From the NCBI RefSeq assembly GCF_003313385.1, contig NZ_QMHN01000001.1:397673-461672 (forward strand): 64,000 nt of DNA, in the 5' to 3' direction. The translations under genes were made by a program, and so were the position numbers. This stretch comes from Pedobacter chitinilyticus (GTDB lineage: Bacteria > Bacteroidota > Bacteroidia > Sphingobacteriales > Sphingobacteriaceae). Each line of letters opens with the position of its first letter. Positions within the stretch are counted from its first letter, which is position 1. The notes under the pieces are model-generated. The model searched no databases. It was not told the DNA's origin and saw only the letters and a program-made list of their open reading frames with translations. Below, one piece after another: positions 1 through 8,728 of this stretch.

Positions 1-23
1 CTTTAGCCCCATCAAAGCTACCT

Positions 24-56
24 TTTAAGTAGGGCTTAAGTAGGGTTTAAGTAGGG
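24..56. repeat. 3 x 11-bp tandem repeat
   Basis: Three consecutive 11-bp units of the form YTTAAGTAGGG (24-34, 35-45, 46-56), differing only in the first base. No coding function is visible. The following 57-100 contains a 7-bp inverted pair TACTATG/CATAGTA. Confidence 0.8.
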
Positions 57-129
57 ATAGAGTACTATGAGTGTACTATATTATGCTTGCATAGTATTAA
101 AATAGGCGTTTTGCAAAGCAAGAAAGGCC

Positions 130-357
130 CTTAGAAAAGGAATAAATGGTCTTAGAAAAGGAATAAATGGTCTTGGAAAAGGAATAAATGGTCTTGGAAA
201 AGGAATAAATGGTCTTGGAAAAAGAATAAATGGCCTTGGAAAAGGAATAAATGGTCTTGGAAAAAGAATAAATGGCCTTAGAAAAAGAATAAATGGTCTT
301 GGAAAAGGAATAAATGGTCTCGGAAAAGGAATAAATGGTCTTGGAAAAGGAAGAAAA
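130..357. repeat. 21-bp tandem repeat array, about 10.8 units
   Basis: Ten complete 21-bp units starting at 130, 151, 172, 193, 214, 235, 256, 277, 298 and 319, plus a partial unit from 340. The consensus is CTTGGAAAAGGAATAAATGG followed by T. Variation is limited to a few positions (TTG/TTA/TCG, AAGG/AAAG, GGT/GGC). Because 21 is a multiple of three, one plus-strand frame stays open as a heptad Leu-Gly-Lys-Gly-Ile-Asn-Gly, and all three minus frames are open. The open plus frame begins after a TAG at 103-105 and has no ATG, so coding is not supported. Confidence 0.9.
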
Positions 358-462
358 AGCCCTTCGGATGGAAAGGGGAATTGGGTCTATTCAGTAAAAC
401 TGGGTCCGTTCAATAAACGGTTTCGAAAAGAAAATGAAGGATGATCCAATTGTTTTCCGAAG

Positions 463-492
463 GGTCGGCTTTATAAAAACCGACCTTTTTTA
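463..492 (+). terminator. Plus-strand intrinsic terminator overlapping the mscS 3' end
   Basis: GGTCGG (463-468) pairs with CCGACC (480-485), extended inward by TTT/AAA pairs, and is followed by a T-run on the plus strand. The T-run overlaps the stop codon of the minus-strand channel gene. The orientation fits transcription arriving from the left, through the tandem repeats, and not the end of the channel mRNA. Confidence 0.65.
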
Positions 493-2292
493 TTTTTCTT
501 CCTTACGAATGACATTGTAATTTGGAGATAAGATTTCGACCCCAGCTTTGTTAAATTCATCCTGAATGTTCTCCATTAAATTGCTGTAAATACCTGCTTG
601 CAAATTAGCTTGCAAAGTATAGGCGTTAATTTGGTATCCAATACTGAAATCGTCAAGGTCGGTTTGTAAAACAAAAGGTGCTGGTTCTTTTTCGATATGG
701 ACAGTAGCTAAGGCGGCATTGGTTAAAAGTTCGTATACCTGTTTCCACGGAACATCATACCCAATGGTTACCGTGTAATGAAGAATTAGCCCAGGTTCAT
801 TATTTTTTGTTCTGGCGGAGTAATTTACAGTACTGGCCGATAATACCATGGAATTGGGAACCGTAACGTCTTCATTTTTAATGGTTCTGATACGGGTAAC
901 CAGCATGGTTTTTTCAATCACGTCGCCCGTAACGTCGCCTATTTTAACCCTATCGCCAAGCTTAAACGGTCTCATATAGGTAATCACCAAACCTGCCACT
1001 AAATTGCTGGTCGCACTTGAAGAACCCAAGGAAAGGAGTATGCCCAAGAAAACGGAAACCCCTTGAAATGCAGGTGAACTGGAACCAGGTAAATAAGGGA
1101 AAATAATCACTAACATAAAGGCATATAAAATGACCTTCAGGATATTGAAAGTAGGCATTGCCCAATCTTGGTGAAAGCCTTTTATTTTGACATTGCCCAC
1201 CCTAATTTCGCGGAAGAAAAACTTGATAGCCTTTAAAATGTACTTGAAAATATAGTACACCACAATGATGGTGAATAAATTGGGAAGGTAATCGACAATA
1301 GCTTTAGTAGCGCCTTTAATTGGACTTAAGATCCATTTAAGCAGCGTGTTGGTCCAGCCTTCGGTTTCAGGGAAAATGCTAAAAAGCAGCGGCAAGGAAA
1401 GATAAATCACCAAAAGAATGACAATGATCTTTACAATGCTATTGATTTTTAGTAGAATTCCTTCGAGATATTTAGGAGATAGGATTTGCGTTTTTTTGAT
1501 GACCAGCCCATTGCCCAACAGAATTTTTTGATTAACAATGTAGTTGGCGGTTTTTCGGAAGAAATAGTTGGTAACTTTAATAATAACAATCAACATTAAA
1601 ATCACCAATAGCGATAGCCCAATCCGCTTAGCCCAATTGATTAAGCTATGTGATTTTTTCTCGCTTTCTACCCCGTTCTTGATAATGTTGAGGTAATCTT
1701 TGGCCAGCGCTGCATTACTTTTCCCAAGCCATAGTCCATCTAAGTTGCCAACGGTTAAAATAATGAGCTTTTTCTTATAGATGATATCATGACTATCGTT
1801 TAACGAGTTGATGCGTAAAGAGTCAGGATTGTAGAAAGCATCCTCATATATTTTGTTGATTTTCTCTGAAATGGCTTGCGCTCTTTCCTTGGCGTCAAAG
1901 GAACCTGTGCGGGTGTAAATGTAAAAGAGGGTGTCGAGATTTAAGACTACGGGATAGCCCTTTGTTGTTTTTTTTAAACTGGCAATTTCCTGTAACTGTG
2001 ATAATTTTCGTAGCGAATCTGTTCTTTCAATTTCCCTTAGTTTTTTCTCTAGCTCGAAGGTTTTCTTCACATTACCGCTAGCGGCAATCAGTTCCCTCTC
2101 TAAACGTTCCTTTAGCAGCGAATCCACATTGGCTTGCTGTTGGTCACGTATTAATAGCGCAACATCAAGGTCCGAATTTCGGTTAACCGTATCCTTAGGT
2201 TTTTGGCCATGAGCTAAATGAGTGGTATTGATTAGCCCAAAAAAGAATAAAAAAAATAGAAATAAAGAAGAATAAGGCTTTCTAACAATCAT
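490..2292 (-). CDS. Mechanosensitive ion channel, MscS family
   Basis: 600 aa. A hydrophobic signal-like N-terminus (about 1-30) precedes a periplasmic, charged, coiled-coil-rich segment (about 40-200). Transmembrane stretches follow near 220-245, 285-310, 330-355 and 385-407, then the pore-lining Gly/Ala/Ser-rich MscS helix (GILLSLGSSSATSNLVAG) and the MscS beta domain (FKLGDRVKIGDVTGDV). MscS-type channels open under membrane tension and release osmolytes after hypo-osmotic shock. The large extracytoplasmic N-terminal domain resembles the longer MscS subfamilies more than the minimal 286-aa E. coli MscS. It appears monocistronic, about 50 bp downstream of a small minus-strand gene. Confidence 0.93.
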   Translation of the reverse strand: MIVRKPYSSLFLFFLFFFGLINTTHLAHGQKPKDTVNRNSDLDVALLIRDQQQANVDSLLKERLERELIAASGNVKKTFELEKKLREIERTDSLRKLSQLQEIASLKKTTKGYPVVLNLDTLFYIYTRTGSFDAKERAQAISEKINKIYEDAFYNPDSLRINSLNDSHDIIYKKKLIILTVGNLDGLWLGKSNAALAKDYLNIIKNGVESEKKSHSLINWAKRIGLSLLVILMLIVIIKVTNYFFRKTANYIVNQKILLGNGLVIKKTQILSPKYLEGILLKINSIVKIIVILLVIYLSLPLLFSIFPETEGWTNTLLKWILSPIKGATKAIVDYLPNLFTIIVVYYIFKYILKAIKFFFREIRVGNVKIKGFHQDWAMPTFNILKVILYAFMLVIIFPYLPGSSSPAFQGVSVFLGILLSLGSSSATSNLVAGLVITYMRPFKLGDRVKIGDVTGDVIEKTMLVTRIRTIKNEDVTVPNSMVLSASTVNYSARTKNNEPGLILHYTVTIGYDVPWKQVYELLTNAALATVHIEKEPAPFVLQTDLDDFSIGYQINAYTLQANLQAGIYSNLMENIQDEFNKAGVEILSPNYNVIRKEEK

Positions 2293-2345
2293 CGACGAGC
2301 TGTTTGTGGTTAAGCCTAATATAGCAATTTGTGCGCTAATAAACT

Positions 2346-2540
2346 TTAATCCTTTGGTGCTTTTTTAATAGGATGCACGGGTTGCTCGCTTTCTTCGCGT
2401 TGCTTTGCAGGGTTTTTGGTTTTCACCTTTTTTGTTTTTACCTCAAAAATTTCATTTTTAATGCTTTTTAGAGGTTTAATGCTGTGGTCTGTTTTTTCTG
2501 ATTCGGTATTGCCGCCCTTTGTATTTCCTGTGATGTTCAT
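2346..2540 (-). CDS. Small basic, probably disordered hypothetical protein
   Basis: 64 aa, rich in Lys, Glu, Pro and Thr with no hydrophobic core, so likely intrinsically disordered or nucleic-acid associated. I do not recognise a family. It has an ATG start, lies between the DinB gene and the channel gene on the same strand, and could share a transcript with the channel. Short length and low complexity keep confidence moderate. Confidence 0.5.
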   Translation of the reverse strand: MNITGNTKGGNTESEKTDHSIKPLKSIKNEIFEVKTKKVKTKNPAKQREESEQPVHPIKKAPKD

Positions 2541-2629
2541 CTGTTATGAGGTTTTGATTTGCTTAGTTAACAAATGAAAAGCACAGAATGTTCTACTCGG
2601 GGCTGGGCAATAGGAAATCCGATGGTTAA

Positions 2630-3091
2630 TTACACCAGTTTTTTCATCATCAAACTACAGCCATAATGTAAGCCATCATGAGAAGCAATAAACTTTACAG
2701 CGTCTTGAACGCTTTCCAGCTTGAGGCCTTTGTAGGTACTAATGGTGTAAGGAAAGTAGTTGTTGAACTTGTCTGTCGCTAAATCGCTTTCCAGCTGATC
2801 AATAAGCGCTAATAAATCGTGTTTAAGTTGTGCTATTTCTTCTGCCGAAATGAAACTCTCGGGTTTAGAACCGTTCCTGTATTTCTCTACTAAACTAGGG
2901 TCTATCATCAACGCATTGTTGCTTAACTTGTAGCATAACAATTGTTGGCTAACAATTAAGTGGCCCATTTGCCAAGCCAAATTATTGTTAAAACCAATAG
3001 GGATTTTGTTCAGTTGTTCGGTGGTTAAATCTTCAATTAAGAATAGCAATGCTTTGCGGCTAGCTCTAATGATTTCTAATATTTTGTCCAT
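2630..3091 (-). CDS. DinB family protein
   Basis: 153 aa four-helix DinB/YfiT-like fold. The three histidines expected to bind the divalent metal are visible: H44 in AWQMGH, then H138 and H142 in SHDGLHYG. Family members are metal-dependent enzymes, often thiol transferases or of unknown substrate; the substrate here cannot be inferred. The start is supported by a TATATTTG -7 box on the minus strand ending 7 nt before the ATG. Confidence 0.85.
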   Translation of the reverse strand: MDKILEIIRASRKALLFLIEDLTTEQLNKIPIGFNNNLAWQMGHLIVSQQLLCYKLSNNALMIDPSLVEKYRNGSKPESFISAEEIAQLKHDLLALIDQLESDLATDKFNNYFPYTISTYKGLKLESVQDAVKFIASHDGLHYGCSLMMKKLV

Positions 3092-3098
3092 AGTGTAG

Positions 3099-3106
3099 CA
3101 AATATA
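3099..3106 (-). promoter_or_regulatory. -7 box (TATATTTG) of the dinB-like gene
   Basis: Plus-strand CAAATATA reads TATATTTG on the minus strand, matching TAnnTTTG. Only 7 nt separate it from the start codon at 3091, so the transcript is probably leaderless or nearly so. No convincing -33 TTG is seen. Confidence 0.5.
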
Positions 3107-3139
3107 AAAGGCTGCGGTTAAATAATGGCGATTGATGAA

Positions 3140-3979
3140 TTACTTTTTTTGCTTTCCAAGCCACAACAAACCATTGATGATGAATTGGTTTTGCTGCTCA
3201 TTGTTAAAAGTATGTGATAAGGTTTTCACGTCTTTGCCATACTTGTGTTCATAGTCCATATCATTATGTCCCATGTTTACGTAAATCATTTTGTAGTTTT
3301 TATTGGTCCACGCCACGGGGTAATCGCCCTGATGCCATATTTCATGCGCTTTAGGACCTGTGCCTAATGGAAAGCTGGTCGAATCTACGCTAAGTAATAC
3401 CGTGATATTTGGATTGGTGCGCAAGTTCTTTTCCCATTTGTACCACTCATTAGGCTGCGATTTAAAGGTTTTAGGTAGATTTTTAGTAGCGTCGTGCTTT
3501 GCATTAACGGCCAAAATAGCCGAAGTAGGTCGCCAGGTATTGCCTTTATATTGACCAGAACCTAAAAACTCATCATGGTACCAATCCCAATTTTGTGAAT
3601 AAGCCGATTGATTAAGCGCAAAAGCGGAGAAGTGAAAGCCCATCCATGCCCCACCATCTTTCATATAGTTTTCAAAAGCTTTGCGTTGGGCAATGTCTTC
3701 TGGTCTGGTATCTAGAAAAAGCACTACCTGATATTTTGCCAAGAAATTGGTGTTCATGTTACTCCAATTACTCGTAGTGTCATACTCAAAATGATACTTT
3801 CTGGCCATTGCTGGAAACCACTGATTGGCCTCCTTTACATAGCTTACATGCGCCATGTCGTTTTTCCCAGTAAAAAATGCAATGACTTTAAATTTGCTAG
3901 GCTTTTGGGCAATAGCAGTAAAGGAAAAGCAGGAAATCAGGATAAAAAGTAGAAGTTTTGGAGAGAGGGGATGGTTCAT
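3140..3979 (-). CDS. ThuA domain-containing secreted protein
   Basis: 279 aa with a Sec signal peptide (about 1-25, ending FTAIAQ). The mature part matches ThuA-like proteins (class I glutamine-amidotransferase-like fold): 'VIAFFTGKNDMAHVSYVKEA' near the N-terminus, 'VVLFLDTRPED', 'GGAWMGFHFSAFA', and a C-terminal 'VAWTNKNYKMIYVNMGHNDMDY'. ThuA-like proteins are common in Bacteroidota and linked to sugar metabolism, but the exact reaction is unresolved. It lies downstream of the S9 peptidase on the same strand, with a terminator between them. Confidence 0.87.
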   Translation of the reverse strand: MNHPLSPKLLLFILISCFSFTAIAQKPSKFKVIAFFTGKNDMAHVSYVKEANQWFPAMARKYHFEYDTTSNWSNMNTNFLAKYQVVLFLDTRPEDIAQRKAFENYMKDGGAWMGFHFSAFALNQSAYSQNWDWYHDEFLGSGQYKGNTWRPTSAILAVNAKHDATKNLPKTFKSQPNEWYKWEKNLRTNPNITVLLSVDSTSFPLGTGPKAHEIWHQGDYPVAWTNKNYKMIYVNMGHNDMDYEHKYGKDVKTLSHTFNNEQQNQFIINGLLWLGKQKK

Positions 3980-3998
3980 GAATAATCAAATGGTTTAA

Positions 3999-4029
3999 AT
4001 AAAAAAGGGCAGTGTTTCCACCGCCCTTT
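3999..4029 (-). terminator. Terminator of the S9 peptidase gene
   Basis: AAAGGGC (4004-4010) and GCCCTTT (4023-4029) form the stem. Reading on the minus strand, the hairpin is followed by a T-run (A-run 4001-4006 on plus). It lies just after the peptidase stop and before the ThuA start. Confidence 0.8.
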
Positions 4030-4047
4030 AAATATACAAATGATTAA

Positions 4048-6471
4048 TTATTTTGCTGCTGTTGGTTTAGCATTTTTAACATAAGTATCTAACCATTTGT
4101 TGGTTTCCCAAATCATATGTAAGATATTTTCTTTAGCTCTGTAACCATGTGCCTCATAAGGTAGGTAAACAAAACGAGTAGTGCCGCCATGACCTTTAAT
4201 GGCATTAAACAAACGCTCGCTATTGATTGGGAAAGTACCTTGGTTATCATCCATTTCACCGTGAATCAATAGGATAGGGGTTTTAATTTTATCGGCATAG
4301 CTAAATGGACTCATTTCATAGTACAATTGTGGCGCTTGCCAGTAAGTACGGTCTTCATTTTGGAAACCGAAAGGCGTCAACGTTCTGTTGTAAGCACCAC
4401 TGCGAGCAATACCTGCTTTGAACAAATTGGTGTGTGCCAATAAGTTTGCTGTCATGAAAGCACCGTAGCTATGACCACCCACAGCCATTCTGTTTCTATC
4501 ACCAACACCCATTTCGCTTAATTTGTTAATGGCAGCTTCAGCATTCAGTTTCAACTGCTCCACAAATGAATCGTTAGGTTTTTTGCCATCTTTAGCAACA
4601 ATTGGCATTTCAGCATTATCCAATACGGCATAACCTTGAGTGACATAAAAGATCGGCCCGCCAGAGCTGATGGTGATGAATTTATTTTCAGAACCTCTAA
4701 TTTGAGCCGCATCACTTGCCGAGTTAAACTCACGTGGGTAAGCCCATATCAATACAGGAAGTGGTCCGTCTTTCTCTTTGTTGTAACCTTTTGGCAAGTA
4801 TAAATCACCAGTTAAGTCAATACCATCAGCACGTTTGTAAGAGATTTTTTGTTTACTAACGCCATCTAAAGCGGTATATGGATTGGTGAAGTTGGTGATT
4901 TGTCTATCCGCTACACGAAGCATTAAGTTTTTAACGAAATAGTTAGGTACTTCGGTTTTACTTTCTTTACGCGTTAGCAATACCAGTTTTTGAGGGTCTA
5001 ACACATCGGTAACCACTTCAAAAGTGCCTTCTTGACAACGCCATAAAATTTCTGATTTCTTAGTTTTTAAGTCGAATTTGGCTAAGAAAGGTAAATCGCC
5101 TTTAGGAGAAGCACCAGTTGGGTTGTTCAACAAAAGTTTGGTGCCATTGTCGGTCGTTAAAATGACCTGACGACCAAATTTGTTTTTCTCGGTTACTGGC
5201 GTACCTGGATTATTGTAAGCATCAGTAGTGTTGAGCTCGTAAAGGGTTTCTAAACTACCTGTTGTAGGGTTGAAAAGACTTACTTTACTACTTTGCTTAA
5301 TTCTAGAAATTTCTCTAACCAAAGCTAAATTGGCATTTCCCCAGCTTACTCCAGCAAAACGGGTTTTGGTTTTGAAAAGTTCTTTATTTGCGCCAGTAAA
5401 TGGTGCTTTTAATTCATAAACAGCATCATGAAATTCTACGTTTTTCTTGATTAAACCACTATCTAAGGGTTGTGCCCAAACCACAGAAGCAGCTTCGTCA
5501 TCTCTCCAATCAAAACCACGAGGAACATTTTGTACGTTGTCGTAACCTGAAGGGCGAACTTCGCTAGAAGGCAATTCTGCTAATACCTTAACGGTTTTTC
5601 CCGCTCTATCAATCACTTTAACCGTTGATGGGAAACCATAAGCAGCTACTAAATAAGAGAATGGCTTTTTAATGGTACGTACCATCATGTAGTTTTTGTC
5701 TGGCGATAAGCTTACTGAGCTATAAATAGCAGGCGCACCTATCGGGGTTTCTACACCAGCTTTGTTTTGTACCAATTGAGAAGTGGCAAAAAACTCAAAT
5801 AACTGCTCATCATATGGCGACTTAATTAAATCTTGGATGGTAGCACTTGGTGCTACTTTACCTAAGTTTTCTTGTACGGTTGGGCCTTTTGGTGCTAACG
5901 GGCGTTTTGGCGCAGCACTTGCAGGTTTGGTCGCTACTTGATAAATCAAAGTATTGTCGTCTACCCATACCAAGCCAGCACCCAAAATAGCATTTAAAGG
6001 TTGCTTGTTGATTTTGGTAGCTTTTGCAGTAGCCACATCAATCACATAAAGGTCAATTCTATCTGGAGCGGTTTGGGTAAAGGCAATTTTGGTTTGGCTT
6101 GGGTTCCAACGGGTATTACCTGCATATAAAGTAGCAGGAAGACCAGTAACAGGGCTGGTTTTTCCCGTTTTGATATTTTTTAAGCTAAAGCTGTTTACAA
6201 AAGTTTGACGGCTTGGCGAGTAATTGTTTGGATTGATACGCATGCCTGCAATTTTGTATTCGGGCATGGCCAATTCTTCAATAGAAGGATAAGGATTACG
6301 TTCGCTAAACAAAATCCATTCTGCTTTGCTATCAATACTAACCCCTGGAGTGGGTTTAGCCAATAACAAATCTGCCATCACTTTCGACGGTGTTTGGTAA
6401 GTAATAGCGTCTTGTGCTAAAACTGTTCCTCCAAAACCTAAAAGGAATAGGTTAAGTATGATTTTTTTCAT
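4048..6471 (-). CDS. S9 family peptidase (prolyl oligopeptidase type)
   Basis: 807 aa secreted serine peptidase. Signal peptide about 1-19 (ends TVLAQ), N-terminal beta-propeller region about 60-560, then an alpha/beta hydrolase domain. The catalytic triad is readable: S668 in GGHSYGAF, D741 in HGEMDDNQG and H775 in PYEAHGY. The architecture fits the glutamyl-endopeptidase-like S9 group of Bacteroidota, which degrades peptides in the periplasm. An unrelated DPP-IV-type S9 enzyme is encoded at 18646-21150. A perfect 12-bp inverted repeat sits 8 nt upstream of the start codon. Confidence 0.93.
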   Translation of the reverse strand: MKKIILNLFLLGFGGTVLAQDAITYQTPSKVMADLLLAKPTPGVSIDSKAEWILFSERNPYPSIEELAMPEYKIAGMRINPNNYSPSRQTFVNSFSLKNIKTGKTSPVTGLPATLYAGNTRWNPSQTKIAFTQTAPDRIDLYVIDVATAKATKINKQPLNAILGAGLVWVDDNTLIYQVATKPASAAPKRPLAPKGPTVQENLGKVAPSATIQDLIKSPYDEQLFEFFATSQLVQNKAGVETPIGAPAIYSSVSLSPDKNYMMVRTIKKPFSYLVAAYGFPSTVKVIDRAGKTVKVLAELPSSEVRPSGYDNVQNVPRGFDWRDDEAASVVWAQPLDSGLIKKNVEFHDAVYELKAPFTGANKELFKTKTRFAGVSWGNANLALVREISRIKQSSKVSLFNPTTGSLETLYELNTTDAYNNPGTPVTEKNKFGRQVILTTDNGTKLLLNNPTGASPKGDLPFLAKFDLKTKKSEILWRCQEGTFEVVTDVLDPQKLVLLTRKESKTEVPNYFVKNLMLRVADRQITNFTNPYTALDGVSKQKISYKRADGIDLTGDLYLPKGYNKEKDGPLPVLIWAYPREFNSASDAAQIRGSENKFITISSGGPIFYVTQGYAVLDNAEMPIVAKDGKKPNDSFVEQLKLNAEAAINKLSEMGVGDRNRMAVGGHSYGAFMTANLLAHTNLFKAGIARSGAYNRTLTPFGFQNEDRTYWQAPQLYYEMSPFSYADKIKTPILLIHGEMDDNQGTFPINSERLFNAIKGHGGTTRFVYLPYEAHGYRAKENILHMIWETNKWLDTYVKNAKPTAAK

Positions 6472-6478
6472 TTTACAA

Positions 6479-6512
6479 TATGTAAGTTTAATTGATAAGA
6501 TAAACTTACATA
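6479..6512. promoter_or_regulatory. 12-bp perfect inverted repeat upstream of the S9 peptidase
   Basis: TATGTAAGTTTA (6479-6490), a 10-nt spacer, then TAAACTTACATA (6501-6512). It begins 8 bp upstream of the peptidase ATG. No T-run follows on either strand, so it is more likely a dimeric-regulator operator or a 5' UTR hairpin than a terminator. Confidence 0.6.
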
Positions 6513-6573
6513 GTTTAAATGATTTTAGCTTTTTGTATCAAAAATTTTGGATAAATACGCTATTTGGGAGTAT

Positions 6574-7929
6574 TTATTTTTTTGAACCGTTAAAATTAAA
6601 TTTCAGGTTAAGCCCAGCCGAGCTAATTCTTAAGTTCTTATCACCCATTGTCCCTAATGCAGGTTTATAATAAGGTTCAAAAATCAAAGTGTTTCTGCCT
6701 AGGTTTTGGTTAATCCCAATGGCAATAATGGCGCTATTGGCAAAGTCGAAGCCTCTCAAAGAGCTTTTCTCAGTTTCTTGTCGCTGTTGCGCCTCTCCAT
6801 TTTTAACTTGGAAATTACTCCAGCTATAATTGTAGGTGTATTTCTGCGAAAGATAGGAGGTAGAGTTAATCCCTGTAGAAATATAGAAATCCTGCTTTTT
6901 AGTTGGGTAAAATTTCACCGCCATAGGTAAGTCAATGGTGAGCAGTTGTCCGTTAAAGCTCACATCATTAGTAGCGGTAGCCGAATAAACGGTAGAAGAA
7001 GGTGCTAAACTCATGGCGTTATCTCTAGCCGCAAACATTGAAGTAGAAACTTCCATTGGAACCTTATTCTCATAACTTACTTTGTTTTGGCTAATGCCCG
7101 CACCAAAGCTAAATACAAGATTTTTGGTGACTTTCACATTGGCATTTAAACCAACACCAGCACTTAATTTGGCTTCATTGTTGTCGTGGTAATTAAAGAA
7201 AGTTCCCGTATAAACATCTAAGGTTGTTTTTGAGCTGCTATTTTTTTCTAAGTTTTTATTGTTATTGCTCGCTAGCTTTTGGCTTTCCTTGTTCAAAAAA
7301 TCTTCGGTAGATAATTTCTTTGGCGGCGTTTCCTTTTCTACAGTGTTTTTAGGGGCCTCACCTTGAGCTATTCCTGCAACTTGGTTATTTTCAACTTTAG
7401 TGTTGGTGACCATACTGCCATTATCCACTACTACTGCTGTTGTTGGCAGATTGTTTTTGGTAGTTTCTACAGGAGAAACTACATTTTTATCGGGCTGTTT
7501 CTCACTAACTGCAATGTTGCTGGCAATAAGCGGATTTTCGGTAATCACCTGCTCGCTAGGTAGTGTAGCTTGTTGCGTTGGTTTTGGTACCAAAGGTGGA
7601 TTTTCAACCGTCGCTACATGATTTTCAGTAATCGAATCATTTTGAGGGCTAATGTGGTCGCTATGGATGGTTGAAGGCGTTTCGGTTTTTTTGTTTTTAG
7701 CGTTTTGTAAAATCGATTTGCTGGTGTTAAACACCTCTCCAAAATATAACCCCATCACCAAAAGTAAGCTCGCAGCAATGCCACTTAACCACCAAATGGG
7801 CAGCTTTTTGTTTTCCTTTTCAGGGAATTTCTTGCGTAAGTCGGCCCAGCCCTGTTCGCTCAGACCGTCGTCGTAATCGTCGAAAACGACTTTTATTTGT
7901 TCTATTAGTTCTTCGTCACTCGCTTTCAT
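6574..7929 (-). CDS. Anti-sigma-like membrane protein fused to an outer-membrane beta-barrel domain
   Basis: 451 aa. Residues 1-40 are acidic/charged and cytosolic-looking ('EELIEQIKVVFDDYDDGLS'). One transmembrane helix spans about 44-64. A Thr/Pro/Asn/Lys-rich linker runs about 70-240, and the rest (about 245-451) has alternating beta strands typical of small OM barrels ('SAGVGLNANVKVTKNLVFSFGAGI'). It starts 7 bp after the ECF sigma gene, so the two are almost certainly co-transcribed and the N-terminus probably binds that sigma factor. A terminal Phe is not obvious. How one chain would span both membranes is unresolved. Confidence 0.75.
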   Translation of the reverse strand: MKASDEELIEQIKVVFDDYDDGLSEQGWADLRKKFPEKENKKLPIWWLSGIAASLLLVMGLYFGEVFNTSKSILQNAKNKKTETPSTIHSDHISPQNDSITENHVATVENPPLVPKPTQQATLPSEQVITENPLIASNIAVSEKQPDKNVVSPVETTKNNLPTTAVVVDNGSMVTNTKVENNQVAGIAQGEAPKNTVEKETPPKKLSTEDFLNKESQKLASNNNKNLEKNSSSKTTLDVYTGTFFNYHDNNEAKLSAGVGLNANVKVTKNLVFSFGAGISQNKVSYENKVPMEVSTSMFAARDNAMSLAPSSTVYSATATNDVSFNGQLLTIDLPMAVKFYPTKKQDFYISTGINSTSYLSQKYTYNYSWSNFQVKNGEAQQRQETEKSSLRGFDFANSAIIAIGINQNLGRNTLIFEPYYKPALGTMGDKNLRISSAGLNLKFNFNGSKK

Positions 7930-7936
7930 CGCTCTT

Positions 7937-8485
7937 TTATCTTGTGTAAATGGAGTGGGTTGCCAATAATTGTTGTAAAGCCTGCTTTGCCCTGGTTAAA
8001 TACGTTCTCGAAGAACTTTCAGGGATGTTAAGCATGCTGCTTATTTCTTTATGCGAGTAGCCGTCAATTTCGTAAAGGTTGAAAACGGTACGCTGCAATT
8101 CGTTTAAATGTTTCATTAGTGCCAAAATATCTTGAGCGCTAAGTTTGTCAATCACGGAGGTATGGATGCTTTGCGGAATAGTGTCGGTAAGCTCCAAAGC
8201 TTCACTAAAACGCATCGATTTTCTTTTATGGTCTAAGGAAGTATTTACCAAAATCTTTCTGAACCAAGGTTTGAAATCATTTTCCTCATTAAAACTGCCT
8301 ATGGATTTGAACACTTTGATGAAACTATCGTTGGCCGCTTCCAAGGCATCATCTCGGTTATTCAAATAGCGAATGCAAATACCCAAAGCGTAGCCATAAA
8401 ACTGTTTGTACAGCAATTCCTGATAACGAAGGTTTCCCTGTTTGCAGTAAGATATCAGCTCATTAAGGCCTTGCTTTTCACGCAT
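7937..8485 (-). CDS. ECF-type RNA polymerase sigma factor
   Basis: 182 aa with sigma-70 region 2 (about 25-95; 'YRNQELLYKQFYGYALGICIRYL'-like core, 'FKPWFRKILVNTSLDHKRK') and region 4 (about 125-175; 'LNELQRTVFNLYEIDGYSHKEISSMLNIPESSSRTYLTRAKQ'-type HTH). It is an extracytoplasmic-function sigma factor, with its presumed membrane regulator immediately downstream (7-bp gap). The target regulon is unknown. The start is the ATG giving a full-length region 2. Confidence 0.92.
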   Translation of the reverse strand: MREKQGLNELISYCKQGNLRYQELLYKQFYGYALGICIRYLNNRDDALEAANDSFIKVFKSIGSFNEENDFKPWFRKILVNTSLDHKRKSMRFSEALELTDTIPQSIHTSVIDKLSAQDILALMKHLNELQRTVFNLYEIDGYSHKEISSMLNIPESSSRTYLTRAKQALQQLLATHSIYTR

Positions 8486-8698
8486 GCACTACGGTTGTTT
8501 TGGCTAAAATAATTTCTCTTAGGGCTATAAAAATAAGCTATATACCTCTTTTTCGTACAAAATGATGTTAAATACCATTCGCACAACGTAAATAAAATCG
8601 GTTAATCCACACCCATACGTATGCATTTTCAAAAACGCTACACCTGCTGCAATAAATTTGGTAAAAGCCTTATTTTTCTGTTAAACAATTAATATCCG

Positions 8699-8706
8699 TA
8701 AATTTG
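8699..8706 (+). promoter_or_regulatory. -7 box of the degenerate helicase gene
   Basis: TAAATTTG fits TAnnTTTG, with a weak -33 (TCTG near 8677-8680). It lies 22 nt upstream of the GTG start at 8729, giving a short normal leader. Confidence 0.5.
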
Positions 8707-8728
8707 TCCCTCAATTAAATTTTTAAGC

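Noticed and set aside
130..357. CRISPR array
   Set aside because: Units are contiguous 21-bp tandem repeats with no spacers, and no cas genes are present.
106..370. Coding repeat (Leu-Gly-Lys-Gly-Ile-Asn-Gly heptads)
   Set aside because: The frame is open but follows a TAG with no start codon, and the array is followed by non-coding sequence.
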